Part shown: one piece after another, positions 23,942 to 32,024 of the stretch | Numbering within the stretch: the stretch's first letter is position 1 | Layout: each line of letters begins with the position of its first letter | Origin: JALHTV01 sp049510055 | GTDB taxonomy: Bacteria > Planctomycetota > Phycisphaerae > SM23-33 | Direction of reading: 5' to 3' | Assembly: GCA_049510055.1 (NCBI GenBank) | Contig: JBEKZI010000014.1 | Location: 1-34,421, forward strand | DNA length: 34,421 nt | Translations under genes and position numbers: made by a program | The notes under the pieces: generated by a model | What the model saw: the letters and a program-made list of their open reading frames with translations, nothing else | What the model was told of the DNA's origin: nothing | The model's database searches: none

Positions 23942-25783
23942 CTATCGCGACAGGCGGCGGCTTTCGGTTTCGGCCTCGCGCATCAGGGCAAGGTTGTCGC
24001 GCAGGCGCGAAGGCTTATTCCTTGCCTGCCATAGGGATGCGAATCGCTTGGAGACATCGCGCATCCCCTTGGCCAAGCCGGCCAGCGTCTTGGGCGGCAC
24101 GGTCTTACCGGCCCGCAGGTCCTTGGCCGCCAGCGCCCGCCGGCAGGCTAGCACGTCCATGGCCGCCGCGGCGGCGAACTCCTCCAAGGCCAGCGTCTCG
24201 AAACGCGCCAGGTCGCTAGCCTGCGGCCAGTGGCTCTCGGACGGCATGGCTTGGAGGATTTGTTGCAGGCCCGCCGGGTTGGTCTGATCGATTCGGGCGA
24301 GCTTGCCACCTCCCTGCCGCATTAGCGGCTCGACCAGGGCGTGATACAGCGCGCAGGAATTGCGATTGTCCCCGCCGCAGAAGCGATAGGAATCTCCCAG
24401 CGTCCGCAGGGCCCCGGCGAGGCGGGCGGTCCGTTGACGGAAGACGTGGAAGCAGAACGTCTCGGTGAATTTTTCGTCGTCCACCGCCCGGCCGTGCCAG
24501 GCATGGGCGGCCCCGTGGGCCAAGCCGTGCAGGCTCACCCCCAGGAAGTTGCGATGGCCGAAGTCACCCCAATCGGTATTGATCAGTCCCTCGGCCTCCC
24601 ACCGCCGCCCCGCCGCGGCGAACTGGGCCACGTTGGCGACGGCGTTGGCCAGGCGCGTCCCGTGCGTCTGCCAGGCGCTGGTGCCGGGGCAGACCGCCAT
24701 CGCCAGGCCGGCGCGGGCGATCTCGCCCGTCCGCGCGATCCGCGGGCCACCGGCATTGTAGTCCCAGTTCAGCATCACGACGTCCGGCGGGATGCTCTTC
24801 AGCAGATACGGATGCTTCAGCACGATGTCAGCCCAGATGTTCATCCGCTTATCGTATTTGCGGCAGAGCTGGCGAATTTGTTGCAGGAACTCCACGTACA
24901 CCCGCCCCCGCCCCACGTCGGCGGCCTGGCGGCTGCTGCGGCCGGCGGTGAAGCTGCTGGTCTCGTCGCAGCAGGCGTTGAAGTCCTCGGCCTCAAACAG
25001 AGGCACAAACTCCTTGTAAAGCTCCGCCAGGAACTTGATCGACTTGGGATCCGTCGGACATAGCGTCCCGCGGTCCAGCTCGTTGTCGCTGCCGGGCGAC
25101 TCCGACAGGTGGCGGTACTTCGGCAGGTCCAGAATCTTCTCCATGTGCCCGAAGCTGGCCAGCGCGCCGACCAGGCGAACGTGATGCCGCTTGCAATGCT
25201 CCCCCAGCGAGCGGATTTCCGCCGGCGTAAACGGGCTGTAGCCCTTGCCGATGGCCGGGTGGCGACGGAAAGTGAATACATTTTCGATGTAGAGTTGCAG
25301 CTCGTTGATTTTCCACCGCGCCAGCCGCTCCACCAATTCTTTCAGCGTCGCCAGGGTGGGCACCTTGCTGCGGGAGCAGTCGTGGAGCACGCCGCGGCGG
25401 CGAAAGTCCGGCCAATCTTCCATCACGCAGGCCGGCATGGCCCGCCCGCAGACGGCCAGGAGGTCCCGAAGGGTCTGGACGGCGTAGTAGGCCCCGGCGT
25501 CGGCGGAGGCGGCCACAGTGATGCTCTCCGGCCGGATGAAAATGTGATAGTGCTCCGGCCCTTCGACGGCGGCGTCGCGGACGATCCGCACCGCCGCCCC
25601 AGACGCCTCGCCCAGCCGCACCGCGGCCTTGCGATCCAGCAGCCGCAGGTCGTCCGCCAATTGCCCCAGGGGCAGGCGGTCGGCCTCTTTGGCGCCGGCC
25701 AGTGTGCACTTGTCCGGCCAGGTAAACACGCCCGCCAGCGACACGCCGTTGTGGACCGGAATCAGCAGCGGTATGGGCTTCAT
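23942..25783 (-). CDS. GH20-family beta-N-acetylhexosaminidase-like hydrolase
   Basis: A 613-residue glycoside hydrolase of the GH20 type. Residues ~1-115 match the GH20b accessory domain (ITVAASADAGAYYAVQTLRDL). The barrel starts with MEDWPDFRRRG (~121-131). The Asp-Glu pair D273-E274 in NACCDETSSF is in the position of the catalytic D-E used in substrate-assisted hydrolysis of terminal GlcNAc/GalNAc. There is no signal peptide, so it is probably cytoplasmic, acting on sugars imported by the upstream symporter. Its ATG overlaps the symporter TGA (ATGA, 25780-25783), implying coupled translation. Substrate inferred from context: GlcNAc-containing peptidoglycan fragments. Confidence 0.82.
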   Translation of the reverse strand: MKPIPLLIPVHNGVSLAGVFTWPDKCTLAGAKEADRLPLGQLADDLRLLDRKAAVRLGEASGAAVRIVRDAAVEGPEHYHIFIRPESITVAASADAGAYYAVQTLRDLLAVCGRAMPACVMEDWPDFRRRGVLHDCSRSKVPTLATLKELVERLARWKINELQLYIENVFTFRRHPAIGKGYSPFTPAEIRSLGEHCKRHHVRLVGALASFGHMEKILDLPKYRHLSESPGSDNELDRGTLCPTDPKSIKFLAELYKEFVPLFEAEDFNACCDETSSFTAGRSSRQAADVGRGRVYVEFLQQIRQLCRKYDKRMNIWADIVLKHPYLLKSIPPDVVMLNWDYNAGGPRIARTGEIARAGLAMAVCPGTSAWQTHGTRLANAVANVAQFAAAGRRWEAEGLINTDWGDFGHRNFLGVSLHGLAHGAAHAWHGRAVDDEKFTETFCFHVFRQRTARLAGALRTLGDSYRFCGGDNRNSCALYHALVEPLMRQGGGKLARIDQTNPAGLQQILQAMPSESHWPQASDLARFETLALEEFAAAAAMDVLACRRALAAKDLRAGKTVPPKTLAGLAKGMRDVSKRFASLWQARNKPSRLRDNLALMREAETESRRLSR

Positions 25784-27360
25784 CCCTGGGCCTCCTGCGT
25801 GGGTGCGGGTCTGGCGGCCGGGCCGAGCAGCAGGCCCAGCAGGAACGTCACCGCCGTGCCCAGCACGATCAACCAGCTCCAGGCCAGCGGGAAGATGACT
25901 CGCTCGCCGACGGGGACGGCCTTGTCGGTCAGCCCCAGGAAGCGACTCAGCCCCACCGGCCCGAAGTTGCTCAGCACGGTCAGCACGGCCATCAGCACGC
26001 CGTTGGCGATCATGGCGATAATGTTACCGCGGTTGCTCCCCCGCCGCGTCAGGATGCCCAGCAGAAAAACGCCCAACATGCTGCCGCCGGTGATCGAGAT
26101 AATCTGGAAGGCCAGCCACAGGATGTTGTCCGCCTTTGTGCAGGCCAGGGCGATGGCGGCCAGGAGCAGGCCGAAGCCCACCACGCCGGTCCGGCTCACC
26201 CACAGGTAGTGCCGCTCGCTGCCGCCGCGGCGAATCAGCGGCTTGTAGATGTCCATCATGAACGAGGAGGACAGGCTCGCCAGCGGCAAATCGATGCAGG
26301 CCAGGACGATGGCCGCCAGCATCAAGCCTCGCAGGCCGCCGGGCAGGTAATGGGCGATGTAATACGGGAAGATTTCCTTGGCCTTGGCCGGCAGGTGTGA
26401 GTCGGGATTTTGCGCGAAGAACACGAACATCACCGTGCCGATGCCCAGGTAGATGATCGTGATGGGCAACGCGGCCAGGATCGTGGTGAGGATCGCCCGC
26501 TGGCTGGCGCGGCGGGTGCGAACGGTCAGCAGGCACTGCACCAGCTCCTGGTCCGTGCCGAAGACGGCCAGGCCCACGAAGAAGGCATTGGCCGTGCCGG
26601 CCCAGAAGCTGGTCGGGCGATTGAGATGCAGCGAGAAGTCGAACACGCTCAGCCGCCCGGCCTGGCCGGCCACCGCCCACCACTCCCGCGGCCAGCCGCT
26701 CAGGTGCGTCAGCACGTACAGAATCACCGCCGCCCCAGCCAGGTAAAAGATGCTGGCCCGGTAGGCGCCGGTCCACACGACGGCCTTGATCCCGCCGAAG
26801 GCGATGACCGCGATGCTCGCAGCCATGAATATCGCCATCGCCACCAGCAACCCCCGGACGGGGTGTTGGGCGTCCACCCAGCCCATGATCCAAGCGATGG
26901 CGTAGCAAGCCGCGTAAAGCCTGGCGCCGGCGCCCAGCATGCGAGTCAGGAAGAAAAAGGCCGAGCCAGACACCTGCGTCGGCGGCCCGAAGCGGTGCCG
27001 CAGGAATTCGTAGATGCTCGTGCAGTCGTACTTGTAGAAGACCGGCAGGAACAGGAACGCCACGAACAGCTTCGAGGCGGCCGAGCCGATGTAAAACTGG
27101 AGGTACTGGAGGTTCTCCGTGAAGCCCGTGCCGGGGACGTTGGTGATGGTGACCGCGCTGACCTCCGTGGCCACGAAGGACAAGGTCGCGATGACCACGG
27201 GCACCGCTCGGGCGCCCAGGAAGAAGTCGCGTGTGTTGGCCTCCTTGCGGCCCTTGACGGCGGCGATGACGAACACCACCCCCACCACGCCCAGGAACAC
27301 GGCCACGTCCAGGATCGTCAGCGACCCGGCAATCGGCTGGCCTGAAAAGAACTCATCCAT
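25780..27360 (-). CDS. Sodium:solute symporter (SSS family)
   Basis: A 526-residue membrane protein with about thirteen to fourteen hydrophobic segments. SSS features include TRDFFLGARAVP at the end of the first loop, LSFVATEVSAVTITNVPG, SIYEFLRHRFG, and SGSAFFFLTRMLGAGARLY. AAGGAAA precedes the ATG. It lies 38 bp after murQ and overlaps the hydrolase gene, so it is part of the anmK-murQ operon. I infer import of an amino sugar such as anhydro-MurNAc, MurNAc or a GlcNAc disaccharide; the sequence does not settle the substrate. Confidence 0.88.
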   Translation of the reverse strand: MDEFFSGQPIAGSLTILDVAVFLGVVGVVFVIAAVKGRKEANTRDFFLGARAVPVVIATLSFVATEVSAVTITNVPGTGFTENLQYLQFYIGSAASKLFVAFLFLPVFYKYDCTSIYEFLRHRFGPPTQVSGSAFFFLTRMLGAGARLYAACYAIAWIMGWVDAQHPVRGLLVAMAIFMAASIAVIAFGGIKAVVWTGAYRASIFYLAGAAVILYVLTHLSGWPREWWAVAGQAGRLSVFDFSLHLNRPTSFWAGTANAFFVGLAVFGTDQELVQCLLTVRTRRASQRAILTTILAALPITIIYLGIGTVMFVFFAQNPDSHLPAKAKEIFPYYIAHYLPGGLRGLMLAAIVLACIDLPLASLSSSFMMDIYKPLIRRGGSERHYLWVSRTGVVGFGLLLAAIALACTKADNILWLAFQIISITGGSMLGVFLLGILTRRGSNRGNIIAMIANGVLMAVLTVLSNFGPVGLSRFLGLTDKAVPVGERVIFPLAWSWLIVLGTAVTFLLGLLLGPAARPAPTQEAQG

Positions 27361-27398
27361 GACGGCGTTTCCTTAGCCCATTCCTTGGCGGCGTCCTC

Positions 27399-28298
27399 TT
27401 AGCGACCAATCGCCGCCCGCAGGAAACCTTTGTGACGCTTCAGCAATCGCTGGGCGTCCCGGCGGCCTACCTTGCGAACGTGCATGACGACGGCCACCTT
27501 CACGCCTCCGCCGGCCCGGCGGAGCAACGCATCGGCCGCGCGGCGGTCCAGGCCGGTGACTTCGCGAATAATCCGCCGCGAGCGGTCGCGGAGTTTGGCG
27601 TTGGTCGCCCGCAGGTCCACCATGAGGTTCCCGAAAACTTTGCCCAGGCGAATCATGGCGGCGGTGGTCAGCGTGTTGAGCACCAGCTTGGTGGCCGTGC
27701 CGGCCTTCATCCGCGTCGAGCCGGTCACGACCTCCGGGCCCACGACGGGATTGATGATTACGTCGGCTTTAATATCGCCCGTGGCCTGCGGGGCGCAGGT
27801 GATAAACACTGTGGCCGCGCCACGCTGAGCGGCCCGTCGCACGGCGGCCAGGACGAACGGCGTCAGGCCGCAGGCGGCGATGCCCACGACCACGTCGCGC
27901 CGGCCGACGCGGCGGTGGTCGATGGCCGCGGCGCCGTCGGCGGGACGGTCCTCGGCCCCTTCCACCGAGCGGACCAGCGCCCGCCGCCCGCCGGCGATGA
28001 TGCCCTGCACCAGGCCGGGCCGGACGCCAAAGGTCGGCGGGCACTCCGAGGCGTCCAGCACACCCAGCCGCCCGCTGGTCCCGGCCCCGACGTAGAACAG
28101 CCGCCCCCCACCCGCCAAGGCGGAGGCGATCAGCTCAACGGCGGTGGCGATCCGGCGGCGCTGCCGGCCCACGGCCGCCGCCACGCGGCGGTCCTCGGCA
28201 TTAATAAGGTCTACGATCCCCAGCACCGACCGGCGGTCGATGTCGCGGCTGGCGGCGTTGCGACGTTCGGTAGTCAGCTTAGACCGGTCGCGAATCAC
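27399..28298 (-). CDS. murQ: N-acetylmuramic acid 6-phosphate etherase
   Basis: A 299-residue SIS-domain enzyme that removes the lactyl ether of MurNAc-6-phosphate to give GlcNAc-6-phosphate. The GAGTSGRLGVLDASE segment carries the catalytic glutamate E85 (E83 of the E. coli enzyme). The signature TRMKAGTATKLVLNTLTTAA and GKVFGNLMVDLRATN is also present. The start is a GTG that overlaps the anmK stop as GTGA (28295-28298), with AGGAGG about 10 bp upstream; an in-frame start at 28337 lies inside anmK. It uses the product of AnmK directly. Confidence 0.95.
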   Translation of the reverse strand: MIRDRSKLTTERRNAASRDIDRRSVLGIVDLINAEDRRVAAAVGRQRRRIATAVELIASALAGGGRLFYVGAGTSGRLGVLDASECPPTFGVRPGLVQGIIAGGRRALVRSVEGAEDRPADGAAAIDHRRVGRRDVVVGIAACGLTPFVLAAVRRAAQRGAATVFITCAPQATGDIKADVIINPVVGPEVVTGSTRMKAGTATKLVLNTLTTAAMIRLGKVFGNLMVDLRATNAKLRDRSRRIIREVTGLDRRAADALLRRAGGGVKVAVVMHVRKVGRRDAQRLLKRHKGFLRAAIGR

Positions 28299-29494
28299 TT
28301 TTTCCGCCCCTCCTTGCCCGGCACAATCTTGCCGCAAATCACAGGCCGCCTCGCTCCGGTCGCCGAGGGGACATTGTTGGTCTGGCCGCGGACGGCTGCC
28401 GCGGCCAGGATGGCGAACGACAGCGCCTCCTTGGCGTCGCCGTCGATGCCGAGCTTGCTCATCGGGACGACGGCCGCCGGCGCCAGCCGCTGCCGCAGCA
28501 TGGCCACCAGGCAGCCGTTCCGCGCCCCGCCGCCACAGAGAATCACCTCGTCCACGCGCGACGGCAGGTAGCGGCGGTAGGCGTCGGCAATGCTTTCAGC
28601 CGTAAAGGCCGTCACGGTGGCCAGGATGTCCAGCGGCGCGATGCCGGCGGCCCTGGCACGGGCATAGAGCGCGTCGGCGAACGGGATGCCGAAGGCCTCC
28701 CGCCCCGTGGTCTTGGGCGGCCGGGCGGCCAGGAACGGATGCCGCATCAGCCGCCTCAGCAGCGCGGCGTGGACCTTGCCGCGCCGGGCCAATCGGCCGC
28801 CCGCGTCGTAGCGGCGCCGGCCGCGGGTGAGCCGATGCGCAACGCGATCGATAATCATGTTGCCCGGCCCGGTATCGAAGGCTCGCACGTCCTCCAGGCC
28901 GCCGCCGGCGGGAAGGTACGTCACGTTGGCGATGCCGCCGATGTTCTGAACGGCGCGGTAGCGGCGCGGATGGCGGAACAGGAAGTAATCCGCGAACGGC
29001 ACCAGCGGCGCCCCCTGGCCGCCGGCGGCGACGTCGCGCGGGCGAAAGTCCGCCACCGTCGTGATGCCCGTCCGCTCGGCGATAACGCTGGGCTCGGCAA
29101 TCTGGAGCGTGGACCGCACCGGCCGCCCGCGCCCGCTCGCCCGGCCGGCAGGCAGGTGGTGGATGGTCTGGCCGTGCGAACCGACCAGGTCGATGCTCCC
29201 CAGGCTGATGCGGCTGCGGCGGGCCAGCGTCAAGACGGCCGTGGCGAAGACCTCCCCCAGGACAAAGTTCATGCGGCAGACGTCGTCCACCCGCGAGGTG
29301 CGGGGGTCGCACAGGGCCAGCACCGCCCGCCGCATCGCGGGGGCGTAGGGGAACGTGTCAAAGGCCAGCAGGTCCGCGCGGCGGCGGCCGACATCGGCGA
29401 TGGCGACGTCCACGCCGTCGGCCGACGTGCCCGACATCAGCCCGGCCACGCGAAGCGTGCGGCGGCCGGCCAGCGATGCCATGACGTTTCGCAT
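28295..29494 (-). CDS. anmK: Anhydro-N-acetylmuramic acid kinase
   Basis: A 399-residue sugar kinase that opens and phosphorylates 1,6-anhydro-MurNAc to MurNAc-6-phosphate. Family motifs: GLMSGTSADGVDVA, SHGQTIHH, STLQI, VADFRPRDVAAGGQGAPLVP, NIGGIANVTYL, FDTGPGNMIIDRVA and CGGGARN. The start is either ATG 29494 or ATG 29482; neither has a strong Shine-Dalgarno. An Arg/Gly-rich insertion between HH and STLQI is partly encoded by a half REP palindrome (29144-29157). It is the first gene of the four-gene operon. Confidence 0.94.
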   Translation of the reverse strand: MRNVMASLAGRRTLRVAGLMSGTSADGVDVAIADVGRRRADLLAFDTFPYAPAMRRAVLALCDPRTSRVDDVCRMNFVLGEVFATAVLTLARRSRISLGSIDLVGSHGQTIHHLPAGRASGRGRPVRSTLQIAEPSVIAERTGITTVADFRPRDVAAGGQGAPLVPFADYFLFRHPRRYRAVQNIGGIANVTYLPAGGGLEDVRAFDTGPGNMIIDRVAHRLTRGRRRYDAGGRLARRGKVHAALLRRLMRHPFLAARPPKTTGREAFGIPFADALYARARAAGIAPLDILATVTAFTAESIADAYRRYLPSRVDEVILCGGGARNGCLVAMLRQRLAPAAVVPMSKLGIDGDAKEALSFAILAAAAVRGQTNNVPSATGARRPVICGKIVPGKEGRKK

Positions 29495-29523
29495 TCGCAC
29501 AAAAGTTCCAATCCTGGGGGCGT

Positions 29524-29529
29524 ATTGTA
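29524..29529 (-). promoter_or_regulatory. -10 box ahead of anmK
   Basis: TACAAT on the - strand, 30 bp before the ATG at 29494. No clear -35. Confidence 0.3.
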
Positions 29530-29578
29530 CGGAAGGCCTCCCCCGGGCGATACCTCCTACCGCCTGAGGGGGCGGCGT

Positions 29579-29606
29579 TTGACATTCCCGCCGCACCTGC
29601 TAGACT
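29579..29606 (+). promoter_or_regulatory. Promoter for the membrane coiled-coil protein gene
   Basis: TTGACA (29579-29584), 16 bp, TAGACT (29601-29606), divergent from anmK. Confidence 0.6.
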
Positions 29607-29691
29607 TCTAGAGAACGGCGTTGAGGGCGTTTTTGCCGGCGTGCTTTCTTCCCACGGCCGCCGAGGTACGTCTAAAGAAAGGATCGCTTCC

Positions 29692-30723
29692 ATGTCGGAT
29701 CAGAATGGAAGGTTCGCCTGGGTGAGGTCTCTGCTAAGGGTGTGGGTGTACGTCGCCGAGGCCTGCCTGGTGGCCACGTGGGTCGCCACGCTGGCGTGGG
29801 GCCTTGCCAGCATCTCCCGGAGCCACGCGATGGGCGTGGTCGCGCCGTTCATCATCGCCCTGGCGTTCGAGACGGTGGCCCTGGTGTGGGCGCCGATCGC
29901 CTACGGCGTCGTCTCGGCCATTCTGGAGACCAACGAGGCGTGCAATGAAATCAGCGGCCGGCTGACCCGCACGGAAACGCTGCTGGACAACGCCGCCGCC
30001 TCGCTGAAAACCATGGCGGACGTGGCGCCCCTGTCGGACAAGGCCAAGAGCACCCTCTACCGCGAACGCGAGATCGAGGCCCTCGGCGAGATGATCCAGC
30101 ATCACCTCATGCTTCAGGACTACGATGCCGCGTCGACTCTGATCACCCTCATGGACAGGGATTTCGGCCACCACGAGCAGGCCCGCAGGCTCCGGCAGGA
30201 GGTAGCCGCCAGCCGCAAGGCCACGATGGACGAGAAGGTGGAGACCTCGATCGGCCACTTTCAGGAGATTCTCGATCTCCACGACTGGGTCCGCGCGAAC
30301 CGCGAGGCCCAGCGGATGATGAACCTGATGCCCAACAACAATCGCGTCGCCCAGTTGCTGGCGATGATCAAGGCGGCCCAACTCGCCCACAAGCGGCAGC
30401 TTCTCCAGTCGTACGGAGAGGCCATACGCAAGAACGACGTGGACCGCAGCATCGAGCTGCTCCATCAACTGGACCCGTACCTGACGCCCCAGGAGGCCGC
30501 CGCCCTGCAGGAATCGGCCCGAGACGTCTTCCGCGCCAAGCTTCAGAACCTGGGCTTCCAATTCACGATGTGCGTGACCGACCAGCGCTGGGCCGAGGCC
30601 GTCGCCACCGGCGAGGAGATCATCCACAACTATCCCAACAGCCGCATGGCCCAAGAAGTGCGGGAGAAGATGGAGCTGCTCAAGTCCAGGGCCTCGATCA
30701 TCTTCCCCGCCCCGCCCGCCTAG
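29692..30723 (+). CDS. Membrane-anchored helical protein of unknown function
   Basis: A 343-residue protein. Two hydrophobic segments (residues ~15-37 and ~48-73) form an N-terminal hairpin anchor. A coiled-coil-like stretch (~75-110, NEACNEISGRLTRTETLLDN) and a long helical domain with TPR-like or alpha-solenoid character (~120-340) follow. Phrases such as DYDAASTLITLMDRDFG and RSIELLHQLDPYL look like degenerate helical repeats. AAAGGA lies 9-10 bp upstream of the ATG; the in-frame GTG at 29641 is less likely. I do not recognise the family. Confidence 0.75.
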   Translation: MSDQNGRFAWVRSLLRVWVYVAEACLVATWVATLAWGLASISRSHAMGVVAPFIIALAFETVALVWAPIAYGVVSAILETNEACNEISGRLTRTETLLDNAAASLKTMADVAPLSDKAKSTLYREREIEALGEMIQHHLMLQDYDAASTLITLMDRDFGHHEQARRLRQEVAASRKATMDEKVETSIGHFQEILDLHDWVRANREAQRMMNLMPNNNRVAQLLAMIKAAQLAHKRQLLQSYGEAIRKNDVDRSIELLHQLDPYLTPQEAAALQESARDVFRAKLQNLGFQFTMCVTDQRWAEAVATGEEIIHNYPNSRMAQEVREKMELLKSRASIIFPAPPA

Positions 30724-30788
30724 CTGTGGCTTGCGGCGTTTTTCCTCCTTCGCCAACGCCGGGGTAAAACGGCGGGCGGCAAGTTCGT

Positions 30789-30817
30789 TTGCACCGCAGG
30801 CCCCAAAGCCTTAGAAT
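30789..30817 (+). promoter_or_regulatory. Promoter of the aldo/keto reductase gene
   Basis: TTGCAC (30789-30794), 17 bp, TAGAAT (30812-30817), 70 bp before the ATG. Confidence 0.5.
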
Positions 30818-30887
30818 GACGGAATCCGGCGGGCCGAAGATATCTGCCGCCTACTGCCGGCCATCGAAACCCCCTGGGAGCCAACCC

Positions 30888-31922
30888 ATGCGACACGTCG
30901 TGCTAGGCAAGACTGGATTGACCGTTTCAGCCACAGGCATCGGAGGCATACCGATTCAGCGCGTCTCGCTGCCCCAAGCCGTCAAGACGATTCACGCCGC
31001 GCTGGACCTGGGCATCAACTTCATCGACACCGCCGCCGCCTACACCGACAGCCAGACCAAGATCGGCGCCGCCATCAAGGGCCGGCGCGACGGCCTGGTC
31101 ATCGCCAGCAAGAGCGGCCAAAAGACCAAGGACGGCATCCTGGCCGACGTCGCACGCGCCCGCAAGGAGATGGGGTGCGAGACCATCGACCTTTTCCAGT
31201 TTCACAACATCTCCACGCCCGCCGGTTGGGCAGCCGTCTCCGGCCCCGGCGGCGCGATGGAAGGCCTGCTCCAGGCCCGCGAGAAGGGCCACATCGCCCA
31301 CATCGGCTTTTCCTCCCACAACCTCGACATGGCGCTGAAGCTGATCCACGAGCCGGTCTTCGAGACCATTCAGTTCTCCTTCAATCTGGTGACCGCCGAG
31401 GCGGCGGACCAGTTGATCCCCCAGTGCCGCAAGAACCAGGTGGGCTTCATCGCGATGAAGCCCTTGTGCGGCGGGCAATATGAGAATGCCGCCTTCGCGT
31501 TCAAGTACCTCAACGGCTTCCCCGACGTGGTGCCCATCCCCGGCGTGGAGTCGCCGGAGCAGGTTCGCCAGATCGTCGACATCGTCAACTCCGGCGCCAC
31601 GCTCCAGGGCCCCGAAAAGGTCGAGGCCGACAAGATCAGCGCCAGCCTGGGCAAGCTGTTCTGCCGCCGCTGCGGCTACTGCCAGCCCTGCCCCCAGGGC
31701 GTCCCCATTGCCAACGTGATGGTCTTCGAGGGGTTCCTGCGGCGATTCCCGCTGGCCAAAATCCTCGAGGGGCCCGGCAAGGGCGTCATCGAGAATTCCG
31801 GTCTGTGCAACGAGTGCGGGCAGTGCGAGGAGAAGTGCCCCTACCAGTTGCCCATCCGCGAAAATATCAAGCGCATGGGAGCGCTGGCGCGGAAGTTCGC
31901 CGCCGAGCACGGCCGCAAGTAG
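30888..31922 (+). CDS. Aldo/keto reductase with C-terminal ferredoxin-like Fe-S domain
   Basis: A 344-residue fusion. Residues 1-~250 are an aldo/keto reductase barrel with catalytic tetrad candidates D47, Y52, K75 and H106. The C-terminal ~90 residues hold two cysteine clusters, C259-x2-C262-x2-C265-x2-C268 and C307-x2-C310-x2-C313-x3-C317-P, typical of 4Fe-4S ferredoxin modules. Such proteins are widespread in anaerobes and may pass electrons between a ferredoxin and a carbonyl substrate; the substrate is unknown. The ATG at 30888 has GGGAG 8 bp upstream; the longer frame from 30789 would start inside the promoter. Confidence 0.9.
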   Translation: MRHVVLGKTGLTVSATGIGGIPIQRVSLPQAVKTIHAALDLGINFIDTAAAYTDSQTKIGAAIKGRRDGLVIASKSGQKTKDGILADVARARKEMGCETIDLFQFHNISTPAGWAAVSGPGGAMEGLLQAREKGHIAHIGFSSHNLDMALKLIHEPVFETIQFSFNLVTAEAADQLIPQCRKNQVGFIAMKPLCGGQYENAAFAFKYLNGFPDVVPIPGVESPEQVRQIVDIVNSGATLQGPEKVEADKISASLGKLFCRRCGYCQPCPQGVPIANVMVFEGFLRRFPLAKILEGPGKGVIENSGLCNECGQCEEKCPYQLPIRENIKRMGALARKFAAEHGRK

Positions 31923-31961
31923 TCGCCCGCCGGCACCCTCCTTCGTGGCGGCGCTTTGGCA

Positions 31962-31990
31962 TTGTCTGTCCGCCGTGCGGCTGCTAGAAT
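31962..31990 (+). promoter_or_regulatory. Promoter of the purL fusion gene
   Basis: TTGTCT (31962-31967), 17 bp, TAGAAT (31985-31990), 35 bp before the ATG at 32025. Confidence 0.5.
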
Positions 31991-32024
31991 CCCGCTTTCC
32001 GCCGCCGACGTCGCCGGAGCGAGC

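Noticed and set aside
27432..28571. A 379-codon + strand frame opposite murQ and anmK
   Set aside because: It spans two recognised genes in antisense and has no family features.
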